A DNA stretch of 33,758 bases from Physocladia obscura (Eukaryota > Chytridiomycota > Chytridiomycetes > Chytridiales > Chytriomycetaceae). Position numbers and translations under genes: made by a program. Numbering within the stretch: the first letter of the stretch is position 1; each line of letters starts with the position of its first letter. A model generated the notes under the pieces. The model saw only the letters and a list, made by a program, of their open reading frames with translations, did not search any database and had not been told where the DNA came from. The stretch spans positions 1-33,758 of the forward strand of contig JADGJH010000076.1 of the NCBI GenBank assembly GCA_027596945.1, given 5' to 3'. This document shows positions 17,452 through 29,796 of this stretch, one piece after another.

Positions 17452-20400
17452 GTTTGTGATATTATGTGATGAAGGGGTTTTCTGTTCCTTTTTTCTTTTT
17501 CTTTTTTTTTTTTTTGTTACAACCGAGATTGATTCTTAATATTTCTGTAAAATTTATATTAATTTTTGTTTGATAAAAATTAAATTCTTTTTGATACATC
17601 ATTTTTTTGATTGACAACTGAGTCACCAAAATCTCGAGAAAGAAATAAATTCTGACTATGTGGCAAACTTTTTAGAAGCCTCTTACCATAAAACAAACAT
17701 TGAATTCAACTAAAACGGCGCAAAAACTGTCAACCAACTTCAATCAATGCTTATTTTGGACCGTATGCCGACATACTAGATATTATCAGTGGGAAACTTT
17801 AGCAAAGGGTGACACTAACAAAGAAAAGAAAGAAAGAAAAAAAAAGAGTTTTTTTCTTTTTTTTTTCGCGCAAACTCAGATGGATTTAATATCAAATCTT
17901 CTTTTGTCTTTCATCTGTCGTCTTGAAATCAGACAATTTTCAGCTTATTGAACTCTAACTACAACTGCATACAAGCTGGCACTACTCAACTTTGTGTCTT
18001 TCTTCATTTTTTCTTCGATTAAATAAACTCAATCTCAATATGTATAGAAAGAGTTTGGAAACAAGGAATGTCTTTGTGAAATTTCCTTGTGAGGAAATCT
18101 GAGAGAGAAATTCTATTGTCTACAAGGAAATTTCACAATGAAATTTCATTTTTCCTTGTATTAATAAATAAACAAAGATAGATTTTGATGGCGAACAGAG
18201 TTTGGATATTATGCTAATTGCCGGCCAGTCAAACTCTTATGATAACACTTGCATTTTGGTCTCAGGTCTAGATTATGGGCCTCTGTTAATCTCAAGAAAA
18301 TATTTCGAAAAATTGTTAATAAAACAAAAAGTGGAAATTAAACATTAGAATAATTTCATATGATCCAAACACAAAGAACAGATTCAGCGGTAATTGATGC
18401 AAAATTGTACCTCTAACTGAAAGCACTTAAAGATGTTTGTTTTGGCCAATGATATTGGCCGAGATTCCGTTATGCGGAAGCCTACAAATATACCTCATGA
18501 TATTTCTCATGATTGTAAATTAAGTATGGGTGTTATAAGTATTGAGGCCGATTGTGCAGACGCTTTTAGTGCTATGTTGAATCCTGCAACTGCGGATCCC
18601 GTTCGAATTGTTTAAATGGGGCTTGCAATAATTTTAGTCAAAAAACTTCTTGTTTATTTTTCTGAAAATAAAAATCCCATGCTTGTGCCTCATGTAAACT
18701 ATTCTATTTTAATATAATTTCTGATTCGAGTTTGTGAGACAAATTTGGAAGTTAACTTTCCTCCATTTCTGTTGCACAATTTCTTGGTCATGTGCCTGTC
18801 AAATAAACAATTTTCTTTCCAATTTTACAAACTTGAACTTATATATTTCAATTATTAAATTATATAGTGCATTCAGTTTGTATATCTAAATATAATCAAA
18901 ACTTTAGTATTGTATTTGGGTTTTAAAGTTAAAGTTATTTTGCAAAACATACTCTTCTTTGTCAATTCATATGAAGTGGCTACAGAAATTGGCACCCATG
19001 AAATTAAAATTGGTGGAAAACTGTTCATTGAAGGTCTTAATCTGATGATTCAAAAAGAATATGATAATTCCAAAAAAAATATAATGATTTCATTATTCAA
19101 ATAATGGTTGATGATAGTTACAAATATTCAAAGGTTATTGAGTATTTTCAATTGCTGTCAGGATATGAAACATCTGGTGAGAAACTGGTTTCTAATAAAG
19201 TCTTTGTTTTTGAACAATTTAAAGTAAAAAAGGTTTCCAGTGAAAGTTTTTTTGGTATGAGTTTTTTGCCATCTTTCTCCAAATAAACACTCCAATATTT
19301 CTTCTTCACTGCATGTAAATATATCCACCTTATCAAAATATGAAATTATAAAAAAACTTTGAAATGTCATGGTAGAAAGCAGTTTCCCTGGGAGGAAGCA
19401 GTTTCCCGCCATATGTTTCATTTTTCAGTGAGTTGAGTTTTTAACAAATCCACAAATTGAATTCTAGTTTATTTCAAAATACCGTTTAATACAAGTTATG
19501 AAATTGGTTCTTGGTCTGTCACAATCCAAGATGAACCAGTGCCTCCACCAAACTATACTTGTATGTACAATACACAAGCAAAAACTTTTGGAAACTTAAA
19601 CAACAAAACAAGTACCCACCAGCTTGCAGAACCAATCAAAATTAGTGAGACAAGACACATACACCATAATCAAGAAATTGTGCAAATGGTGGGAATTGTT
19701 ATCAAATGTCAAGCTGACACAAACTCTATGGTTGCAAATTTCATTGCAAAGAGTGAATCTGATTGTTCACTTAACGTAATGCGCATAATCTCTAATTTTT
19801 ATGATTTAACAGGTGAAAATTGTAATTTTTCATTTTTTTTCATTTCTTGCTTTCATTTTTCTTTCACTTCTCTTTTCTCTCGTCTATTTTTTTCTCTTTC
19901 CATTTCTTCATTTTGTACGCATTTTATAAGTTTCCTACCTCACCTGAGGTCCTTAGTCTGGCTCCATACAGATTTTGAAAAAATTCTGCCCAACGCAAAC
20001 GAAAAAATTAATTCAGGGTTTTCCCTTGTCAGGATGACCGTATTCTGGTGTCGGACGTTTCTTTGATTGTCTGAGGGTATTTGATTGGCCTTGAACTGTT
20101 GAATAAATCGAAAATTGTTTTTGGTGTGGGGTGGACAACTGAATAAACAAGCATATTAAAGAGAGCATATAATTGTCTGTGGAGACGAATTGGGATAACA
20201 AAACACTCTATTTTTTAAATTTTTATTTTTGAACAGTCAATCAAATTAAAAGTCGTGTTCATCGCCATTTAATCCATGTTTACATTTGGTATAAAAAAAA
20301 TACGAGTAGACATATAAATCGTTGTGAATTTACAAAGTTCTTAAAACAGTAACGTACTATTCAATCAAATTTTTTTTCGATTTACTAAGAATTGGCACGG

Positions 20401-20838
20401 TTTCTGAATACATCACTGCAATTCCACTCAAGATTATTTAATAAATTGGTTTTCTTCTTTAAGTGGTATTCAAGGTGCTTATTTGCTGAATTTGTCGATT
20501 TGGCCAATTTTTCTGTTTGACCAATTCGTTTTTGATTGCACAGGTCTTCCTTACTTCTTCTGCGCTACTACCAAGATTTCCATTCACTGTGCAGCTTTTT
20601 TTTCAACGAAAATTAAGATAATGTGGAGAAATAAGCGATTTGTCACAGGCGCAAATGGATTTGTCAACATCGCATTGCGTTACGCACGCTTGTCACGTGA
20701 ATTTGAAATCGGAATTGGTATTTGAATTTGTCGATTTGAATTTGTCGGCATTTTTGAAACGATTCTGATTCTTTCCACGAAACCGAAAAAACAAAATACT
20801 GAACTGTGTGGCAATTTTGCAAGCCGAAGACTTACTGA
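17452..20838. other. 3.4-kb gene-poor gap in the bZIP array with unidentified fragments
   Basis: No gene is recognised. An inverted-repeat cluster lies at 18074-18160. Several plus-strand frames look weakly coding: 18433-18615 (HDCKLSMGVISIEADCADAF), 18970-19100 (YEVATEIGTHEIKIGGKLFI), 19104-19280 and 19500-19800 (EPIKISETRHIHHNQEIVQM). They run in the same direction and could be pieces of one broken gene or mobile element, but I cannot name it. The last 200 bases before 20839 should hold the bZIP D promoter. Confidence 0.45.
18074..18138. repeat. Perfect 17-bp inverted repeat with extra palindromic arms
   Basis: TTGTGAAATTTCCTTGT at 18074-18090 is the exact reverse complement of ACAAGGAAATTTCACAA at 18122-18138, with a 31-nt spacer. 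A second pair, TACAAGGAAA (18121-18130) and TTTCCTTGTA (18151-18160), overlaps it. This may be a MITE end or fold-back remnant, or a stem-loop in RNA. Confidence 0.8.
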
Positions 20839-22252
20839 ATGATGACAGCCGTGTATTCGCAACACCAGCAAAGCCCTGCATTTTATATGCCAACTTTACA
20901 AGCTCCAGCTTACCCCGAGTTGGAAGAGGATACAGACCACCCGTCACGATCGTCTGTACGCAAAAATAGCGCAAGCTTCCATACAACTGATGATGCCGAA
21001 TCTGGATCCGATGATGAATACCGTTCCTCCAGATCGCCTGCAAAACGTCGTTCTTCCGACAACAGCGGCCAGCGCAAGAAAGCTGGACGACGCGCAATCA
21101 CTGAAACTCCTGCGAATAAGCGGATTGCTCAAAATCGCCAAGCTCAACGAGCATTCAGGTTTTTATTTATTTATTTCTCTGCTTCGTCACCCTCACGTAT
21201 TCAATTGTCCCTTTATTCTTACGTGTGGCTTTTTCGCCTCTTGTTGCATTCTTTTTTCTGATGACAAAATGGAAAATTTTTTGAATAAAAACAGAGAACG
21301 CAAGGAAGCGTATCTCCATGGGCTCGAGGCGCAAGTTGTCCAACAAGCGAAACGTATTGAAGAATTGGTTGCAGAGAATGCGATGCTGAAAGAGCTGGCA
21401 GTTTCATCAGCGTCGAGAAAGGACACACCAATGTCACTTGTGTCTCCGACAACTGACTTCAATTTTGTGTCTTTCTCATCGCCCGAATTACTACGGCAAC
21501 AGCAGCAACAAGTATCAGGACGTGCTTCTCCAGCTGATACCACTTCATTTTCCAATATGCTATTTCAGGCACAAGAACAACGACCACAACAGCAAGAACA
21601 GCCGCAGCAACAGGAAATTTCATTTGTGAATAGTCCTATCTCAAACTATTCTGATGATTCTATGCCTTCAAATCTCTTGCGACCGACGCCCTCAACAGAC
21701 ACAGACATAATGCAACTATTCGCCTTCGATAGTACACCCCATAACTTACCACAACACGTCGAAGCAATGCAACAGTTTGACGAAATCTTCAACTCACTTC
21801 TCTCAGCAACTCCAAATTCACAGTCAAGTCAGCTTTGCATAGTCCCAGAATTCCAAGCAGAGATGGATAGCCTTGACTTCCAAGTTGACGCTTCCACTCC
21901 AGTTACACCAGTCAGCATTCCACACCTCACATGCATGCAACGCGCACTAAAAGAACTACCATCGCTCCATAAATCGCACGCAATAGTTGACGAAATGGGT
22001 GAATGCTTCACTGCGTTCGCTGCGAAGTGCTGCAGCCAAGGGCTACCAAATATGAACGACGTTCCAATATCTAGCAACGAGCAACTCGCAATGATTCATG
22101 CTCGCGAATTGTTACTGGGAACGTGCAATAAAGAGGATTTCATGAAAGCAGAGGCGATTCTCGAGATTTCCAAAAAGAAGCATCGGGTACATTACGAACG
22201 GTTGGTGCGAAACTGGGATTTGGCGGTGTATGCGAACTATGTTGACTTTTGA
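20839..22252 (+). CDS. bZIP D: Pap1-like bZIP transcription factor
   Basis: Exons 20839-21158 and 21295-22252 give 425 aa. After an acidic, Ser-rich N-terminus come KKAGRRAITETPANKRIAQ, NRQAQRAFR and, across an AG|A splice, ERKEAYLHGLEAQV with zipper IEELVAENAMLKEL. The invariant Asn is kept (NRQAQRAFR), so normal AP-1-like DNA contact is expected. A long Gln/Ser/Pro-rich middle is typical of an activation region. The C-terminus (about residues 300-425) is a more ordered, Cys-containing segment (MGECFTAFAAKCCSQG, ARELLLGTCNKEDFMKAEAI) that I do not recognise as the Pap1 redox domain, nor as the E/F domain. The intron site is the same as in A and B. Confidence 0.9.
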
Positions 22253-22878
22253 AAGGAATATGGGGGGGTTTTTTTTCTTTTTCTTTTTGAGGTGCTTTAG
22301 TTGATTATTAATTTCTTGCATGTCAAAAGTTCTTTTTTCTTCGTATTAATAAAATACCGACCATTTCTTAATTTGATGTTAATCAAGGTCGAATTACATG
22401 TTACGATTTAAAAAATCTACGAAAATCGTCATTGAAAAATTAAAAATTGGAGAAAAAACTTCTTTTAAAGTGAAGTGCAGTGCATCGTATCATCATTATT
22501 CACCAAAAACTCTTAAACCACCGTCATTTCGACAACAGTCGTTTCTGTTCTCGGAACCAAAACAAGTGCTGGCTTGATTTTCAATTTGTCTTATTTTTAA
22601 ATTTTTAAGATATTAAAGCGAAATGAAGTCAAGTTTCAGAAAACCCTCTCCGGCGGGCAGATGCGTTGCACTAGAACATTGTTTCAAAGATATCGACTGT
22701 AATTTTTTACGTTATGTTCCAGACTTCTTTTCTTGTAATCTGGTGCTGAAGATATTTTTCTGTAGTGATTTGACATTACAACTGCGAAAGGATATTTGCA
22801 TTGGAAACAGGAAACTTCCTTTTTTTCTGTTGACAAAAACCCCACTTCTGTATTTGATTTCGTGAAGAAAAAAAAACA
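22253..22878. other. Spacer between bZIP D and E
   Basis: AT-rich 3' flank of D and promoter/leader of E. An ORF from 22623 to 22865 has no recognisable content. Nothing else seen. Confidence 0.6.
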
Positions 22879-25032
22879 ATGAACAACGAAAGCGAACACA
22901 AACGAAGGAAACGGGAGCGCAGCACTTCTACTCATAATGAAGACGATGGAGGCAATGAATCGGATCTTGAAGGAGCCAGCGATGACAGTGGGAATAATAA
23001 TACCAGCAGCAACCGTAAAATTGCGGGTAGCAAACTCGGAACTTCAAGTCCATCTGGATCAAACTCTGCTTCAACTCCCGCAATTTCCGCAAACAAACCA
23101 CGCAGCAAACCTGGCCGAAAACGAACCGATGTGCCGGCCGACGATAAACGCACGGCCCAGAATAGGTATGAATTTGTTTCTTAAAAAGGCAGTTTATTTA
23201 TTTGATGTTTGCAGAATCGCTCAACGTGCTTTTCGTGATCGAAAATTGCAGTATGTAAAGGACCTCGAAACGCGGGTGCAGCAGCTTTCGGCTATTGTAG
23301 AAGGAAACCCAGAATTTGTTGCACTAAAAGAAACGACTGTAAGAAAAAAAAAAGGGGGAGGTAGAAACAGTGATAGCTAATATGCTTTTTGATTGATGTA
23401 GGATCTTCGCAATCGAATATCTGAGCTAGAACATCAACTGCTCTTGGGATCAAACAGTGCGTCTGAAAGCCAATGTGAAAACTGCACACAACTACAGCAG
23501 CAGAATGACCAACTTGCAGCACGAAATGCCATCTATGAAAATAACCTTGCGCAACAACAGCACGAATATAACATTTTAAAGCAGATCGTGATGGGATCAA
23601 ACAATCTTAATAATGATATGAATTACAGCAACAACAACCAAAACAACAACAGCAACAACGACGATAACAACAATGATTTGTATGCGCAAATTCTTAACAA
23701 CAACCAACCGAATAATGTCGTTCTTGCTCCACTGTTGGCATCGACACCTTCAGCAATATCATCAGAATCCCCGTTCTTACAAGCGAGTACCGCACAGCTG
23801 GCATTATTATCAAGCGGAATGCTCGAAGAAATGAGTTTCTCGCCATCGTCTTCTAATATTTTGTCCGACGAGTCGTATGATCCGGCGCACGATAATGCTT
23901 TTACTTCGGCCAGTGAATTATTTGGAACAATGTATGTGGACGCTCATCGCACAGCGCTTAAGCAAGTTTCAAGTATTTCTAAATGCCCACATGTGGATGA
24001 AATGATGGATACTTTATTGGTGATTTCACTGGCAACAATTTTTTTAAATCCTTTAAATAACTTGTCAAAATCGATAGAAACTTTCGGACTGTTCTAATTT
24101 TCGGAAACTTAAGAAACTTATGCTGCGGTTTATTGCTCTGAAAACGAAACTGATGGATGTGTCTTCGTTGTTGGAAAAACAACGGGTGATTGAAATTGTG
24201 GAAAATTTCAGGACAGAGCACAGACAGCATATGGTAAGCTGGCATTTTTTGAAATCTATGATCGAAGTGTTACTTTTTAATCCAGTTTTTGTTTCCATTT
24301 TTCTTTCCGGAATTTTCAAGAACCATTTTTATGAACGACTCCGGGAGTCAACATCAAGCATTTTGAGCCGGCGACCCCTAACCGGCGTGCAAGAAAAAGT
24401 GCTGCAGCAAATGGAGCAGTTCAAGAAAAGTTGTAAAAGCATTCCATCTTTTGCCAACTCTGGCGAGTTGATAGATGAAATGTGTTTTGAGTTTTCGGTA
24501 TTTTTTTTTTATTCCTGTCATATCCTATTTTTTTTTCACTGATAATTATCGATAAAATTACAGTCTCAAGCATTGTGCAAAGATGAGGCTGAACGTGAAG
24601 AAAAGTTTCTGTGTGTGATGGCGATACAGGGACAGTTACAAGCTCTCTGCACCACTGAAGGAGATCGAACAAAGGTGCGTCTGTAATGCCAGCACAATAA
24701 CAATATTTTTGATTTTGCGTTGATTTTTTTTTTTTTTTTTTTTAAGTTTATATTTGCTTTTTAAATTGCAAAAAATAGATTAAAAAATTTTATTTTTATT
24801 TTTTTTTTCTTTTTTTTTTTCGAAGTTTTAAACGTTTTTTAAAATCAAATAGAAAGAATATCAGGCAAAAGAATCACTGCTGTGATTTTATGTTTGTTTT
24901 CAAATGGTTATAATAAAGCATTTTCAGATTTACTCAATGAACTGTGCTATTTTTTATTTGGCCTTTATTTTGTAGCTTATGGCTTCAAAAGTATCACCCC
25001 TGATAAAGGAGGTATTTACTTTGATTTTTTGA
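22879..25032 (+). CDS. bZIP E: bZIP factor with C-terminal helical domain shared with F
   Basis: Seven exons: 22879-23165, 23215-23338, 23402-24019, 24078-24233, 24321-24497, 24564-24674 and 24976-25032, giving 509 aa. The basic region KPGRKRTDVPADDKRTAQNR|IAQRAFRDRK keeps the invariant Asn; its intron is at the early site (AAT AG|A). An Asn-rich middle follows (about 23610-23690). From ELFGTMYVDAHRTAL on, the sequence aligns with F: CPHVDEMMDTLL, KLSDCSNFRKLKKL, NHFYERL, LCKDEAEREEKF, MAIQGQLQALC, GDRTK, and a short final exon (LMASKVSPLIKEVF). All introns in the C-terminal half are phase 0 as in F. The last intron (24675-24975) is unusually long and T-rich; exon 7 was placed by its match to F and is the least certain. 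Role: probable transcription factor with an unknown regulatory domain. Confidence 0.85.
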
Positions 25033-25129
25033 ATGATAATTAACAAATAAGCAGCTAGAGTCGATTTGGAGAAGCTGATGAGAAATCATCAATAAAAATT
25101 TGATTCTTTTTGATCTCGAATCGGCCAAA

Positions 25130-27108
25130 ATGAGACTGATGAACAGCCAGCCAACTGCGAGAACTCGTGCACAGCTGGCCGAATTTACAGTAAACAACAA
25201 CAGCAACGGCATCAACAATATCAATACCGCTATTGAAGCCGGCGCAGATATTCAGCGGACCATCAGCTCCAATTCGATAATGACGGACTCGGCTAATGCT
25301 GCAATCGATGACAACGCTGGAAGCATAGATAACGACAATGATGATTCGGAATCAAGAAAACAACAGCGCGTCCATATCCGCAATAGCGATGTGAGCAACA
25401 AGCGCAAGAGCCAAGTCCGGTGCGTCTTTTTTTCTGTTCTTTTGTGTATTGATGATGTCATCAATTATTCTTCGGCCCGACGATTTGGCCACCGACTCTC
25501 TGTTTTTTTCTTTGACTATTGCGCCGGATTGCTATTACTGTTTATGTTTTTTCAGGAATGCACAAAGAGCCTACAGGTTCTACTACTCAAGCATTTTTTC
25601 TTACTCATTCATGTCGTTTATTTTTTTTTTTGTCATCAAAAAAAAAAAAAGACAACGTCAGCAAAACCACACACTTGAACTCGAAAGAAAAGCCAATGAA
25701 CTTGAAAAGAAAGTCGCTGAACTTTCTGCTACCATCCAGCAGTATCACACGCAAAGCATCAATAATAATATCAGCAATGGGATTTGTTTGAATGTCGAAT
25801 GTTCAACAAAACTAGCCACCATGGTTGCAAGAAACCAAGCTCTCGAACGGCAAATTTTGCAAATGTATCATTCTCATACTGAACTTCGATTCCTTCATTA
25901 CCAACAACCGGCCGGTCGACATCCCATGCAGCATTCCTTCAAGAATCAAACTGACCCTAATCAATTTTTTCCTTTTGATATCACGGTTCCGAGTTTCCAG
26001 CCTCACACCCACATCACTTCCGCTGCCACAAGCGGCGGTTGCGACGATTCTCGTGACCGTGCAGCGTCATCAGTGGGTCGGTCGAATCGCATTGCTGATT
26101 TGATTGAGAACGAAGAAATCGCAGCGTCTGCGGATTTGTTTGGGCGGCTTGATATCGAGACTTTTAGAGTGCAACTGAATACACTTTTGAGGGGTGTTGG
26201 AACTCGCGAAATTAATGAATTAATTGATTCTGCTTTGGTTTGTTCCTTTATTTTTATCATGATTAATTTTTCATTTTTCGTACATTCACACTGACACTCA
26301 CACGCAAATAAACAGGATTCATCGGTTTGTAAAAATCGAGCTTTCTTAAAACGACTGGTGACAAAGTCGATGATCATTAAGCGCAATTTATTGGACCGAT
26401 GCGATGAAATCGATCGGCCACATGCAATTGCTATAATTGAGGGGATGAAAGAAGCAGGAAACAATATGATGCACTGGGTTAGAAAATTTTAACTTTATAC
26501 TCTCAACTTTTTTTTTCTTTTTTCTTCTCTGTTTTTCGTTTTCTTTTCTTCAGACGACTTAGATCATAAAACCCTGTTTCGTTACAGAATCATTGGTATC
26601 AATCCATCGCAGCAACCGTTAACTTGGATACAATTCCTGAAATAAATTCCCCGTTGTTTTCTGATGAGATGCGAGAAATCTTGCAAAAAACTGTTCCGCT
26701 GCAAGAGACTGTGCGTGATAATATATTGTCTTTGTCTGGTCATGCTCATCTTGTCCGTGCATTATGTGTTGAATATGCAGTAAGTTAATTTTTCTCATAA
26801 TTATACATTATCTAATTGTTTATATTCGATGTGCTGGCACTTTTTGATTTCTTCTTGTCTACCTGAACAGGCAAGTTGCTTGTGCAAGGATGAAGACGAG
26901 CAGAATGACAGATTTGGAAATGCTTTGGCAATTCAAGGGCTTTTACAAGGGCTATGTGAGACGTTAGAAGATCGAAAGAAGGTGACCTTGCTGCTCAGAA
27001 GACATTTCTAACTGTTTCCTTGTTTATTGATTACTCAACAAAAAAATCTTTCAGTTTATAGTTTCGCTGGAACATATGCGTGAAGTGACACGAATTTATA
27101 TCGACTAA
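25130..27108 (+). CDS. bZIP F: divergent bZIP protein with 21-nt microexon and Val for the invariant Asn
   Basis: Seven exons: 25130-25419, 25556-25576, 25652-26237, 26316-26477, 26588-26779, 26871-26981 and 27055-27108, giving 471 aa. The basic region reads KRKSQVR|NAQRAYR|QRQQNHTLELERKANELEKK. The 21-nt second exon encodes NAQRAY with split Arg codons on both sides. The position of the bZIP-invariant Asn is Val, and the ERK after it is altered too. The C-terminal half matches E: ADLFGRLDIETFRVQL, SSVCKNRAFLKRLV, NHWYQSI, LCVEYAASCLCKDEDEQNDR, ALAIQGLLQGLC, LEDRKK, FIVSLEHMREVTRIYID. The C-terminal introns are all phase 0 and match E in position. DNA binding in the usual manner is doubtful; it could act as a dimer partner. 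Confidence 0.86.
25556..25576 (+). other. 21-nt microexon in the bZIP F basic region
   Basis: TTTTTTCAG|...|GTTCTA borders a 21-base exon. It joins CG|G on the left and AG|A on the right, giving RNAQRAYR, the core of the basic region. The downstream acceptor sits after a run of A (AAAAAG at 25651), which is a weak context but the only one that keeps frame. Confidence 0.82.
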
Positions 27109-29796
27109 GATGAGGGGTTTTGTAATGTAAATGGGCCAAGAAATTGAAATGATTCTTGTGGAAAGCAATTCAGCACTTTTTTGTTAAATTTTGTTTTGTT
27201 CATTTGAAATCCAAAGACACCATAAATCAAACATTCTCCAGCAGAGCCTCCGGTTGGCTTGAATAGAATTACAAAAGCAAGGTCGTCAGCTGTCTGAAGA
27301 TATGAGTGATAAACAACATAACCAAAATATGTTCGTTTTCTTTATTATTATTATTATTATCATTTTCACATTTCCAAAGAAAAAATTATATTGACTTGTT
27401 ATTCTTCTTTATTATTTTTCCTAGGGAAGTGCAGCGATATTGCTGTACGTACCTCCTCAATAGCAATCAATAGTAATATCACTGCGTCTCGAAAACGACC
27501 AACAAAAAACAAAAATCTTTCATGTGGATCCCTCATCCTAGCAGCTGATCTGATGGGTAGCTCCACTGCCACTCAATCTCAGTCCCACTCCCCTCATGTG
27601 CAATCAACAATGCCACCGGAACATACACATTAAGCTTGGGTTGAACCCAAAACAGGCCATTGAGTACATGCCAGGCAACTGTGAAGCCAATGCAAATTGC
27701 ATGTGGAACAAATTGAATCTTGAATGTTTTGCAGTGGTACCTGTGGCAATCACAGTCCAGTGCATTGCGTGCATGGGGCACACAGAATTGTATGTGAATA
27801 TTATGTATTTGCCACAATGGATCCCTCTAATCGTGCCTCCTTCTAAAATTAGCATCATCCACTACTACTTTTTAGTTGGATACTGACATATTTTGTGTTT
27901 TGAATCTTCAAGAGTACCTCCTCAATGCAGGTGCACTCTACACACTGGATTGCTTTGGTCATTGCTTCAGGCTCTTCATGTCTTGCCAGAGGCACATGAA
28001 AATCAGTAATTTAGTCACCCTGCCAAGACTCTCCACTTTACAAATGTATTCCCACACACAGCATTGGCCAATGCCCTTGTTGTTTTTTTGAACCCACTGC
28101 CACCACCATCCTCTCTTGCACTTCCTGCCTCTCCCACCCTGCTCCAATCCCTGATTTAGTCCATGCCATCCCCACCACAAATTGTCCACCTTTTTGGTTG
28201 ACCCAGCTGCCCCAATTTCAAAGCATGGAATACCACAGATCAAGCTCACCTTCATGGATTGCATGCCCTTTTGCATTTGATGTCTCTTTCTGCTCAAGTT
28301 GAATTATTGGCACTCATGGAATGAATACATGCAATCCTTCTTTCTACTTTTGCTTTATTGCATTTGGTTTGAAAATTAGTTGAAAAAATTGCCAAAAATA
28401 AAAAATGAGTTTGTGAGAAAAGTTTCAGAAAAGACTTTGCCCCTTCAACTGTGGCTGCTGTTAAAGGACTTGAGAGAATTAAAATGTAGGTTGATAATGC
28501 TTATTCGGGAAAGATTTGCAATGCAGTCAAGTATCTCAATCAGTTTGTTCTTTTTCTTCAATTATTTTTGCACAATGAAATCTTATCATTGGTATTCAGA
28601 AATAATTTTATCAAACTGAGTGCAAGACAAGCAAAAAAGTATTTAAAACCTCAGAATGGTAATAATTTCCTTGCTCACTTTGATTGTACTTGACAATGTT
28701 GATTTCTAGTTGTAACAAAAACAACAAATACCCAATCAGTTAATGGTGCCCAGTTCTAAATTGTTAAATCTTGTATTTTGAGTTTTAGTTTGGTTTGTTT
28801 TCAGGAATTTCTTTATGAGGTTTGGAAGTTACAAAATGAAGGAAATAAAGGAAAGAAACAGCAAGCAACATGGAACATAATCAAAGACTCCTTTAATAAA
28901 GAGTACTGGTGCAATTCTGAGTAAGAGTAGCAATCAAACCCCTTTTCACCTGATTATGTTATTTAATAAAAAACCTATTGCCTTAAAAAGGTGGCAATTG
29001 TCTCTGGAATTGACACATACATATAATATATATATATCAAACCACAGACACTTGCCACTTTTTGTGGCAACTATTTATCTTTTTTTATTACTTATTAACT
29101 AGGTACAGCATTGGTTTACTGATTTTCTTTTGTTTTTGTTGAAACATGGCTTGCTGTGCATTTTTACCTTCTTGTGGGACATAACTGATTTGTTTCTTCC
29201 CATTTTCTATCAATACATGCTATCAAATAAAACAGTTTCATATTGTTTATGCAACTAATTTCTTATATCCTTGTTCAAATGCCCCGAAAATTTTGGTCCA
29301 TCTGTAGATGAAAACAAACCTGGTCCTCATTATTGTGATAAACTGCCAGGCACTCCAGGACAAAGTTTGTTTGATTCAGGTGCAGTTATGTCTTTTTTTG
29401 ACCCTACCTCTGCTGAAGCTCAAAAACAACACAAGAATCACTGCAAAGAATGTTTTTTAGAACTGAATACATGTCAATTTTGCAGGAGGAGAGTATATAG
29501 TCAAGACAAGCCATGTACTGGACACAGTGAGCCACAACTACCTTGTCCCATATTGCTTCTCATACACAAAAATTTGGTCATTTTTTTCCTTGCCCCTCCA
29601 GCCCATTTTTTTATATGGAGTAATTTTTGAACTGATTATAGCAATAAAAATTGTGTGAGTATGGAATTAATTCATATTGATAAGAATTGTGCACAGGTAA
29701 AAAAGGTGTGCAGTTTGCTTTTTGACAGTGAGATATTTTTATGAGTGAAAAAATCCAAGGACAAAAATGTGAGCAAGAAGATTGTAAACTTCTGGC
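27109..29796. other. Decayed, CpG-depleted repeat-like DNA
   Basis: After the bZIP F 3' flank (to about 27400) the composition changes: from 27541 to 30060 I count only seven CG dinucleotides, four of them after 28080. Short frames in both directions look coding-like, for example 28800-28920 (QEFLYEVWKLQNEGNKGKKQ) and 29271-29500 with paired cysteines (HCKECFLELNTCQFCRRR). None is a recognisable gene. CpG loss with TG/CA excess suggests old, methylated repeats. Confidence 0.6.

Noticed and set aside
19148..19421. Minus-strand ORFs near 19.2 kb
   Set aside because: Weak, AT-driven frames overlapping better plus-strand fragments; no motif seen.
27533..28297. Minus-strand ORFs of 94 and 112 aa as real genes
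   Set aside because: CpG-depleted, compositionally odd (Trp/Gly/Lys-rich), no known motifs; long frames here follow from base composition.
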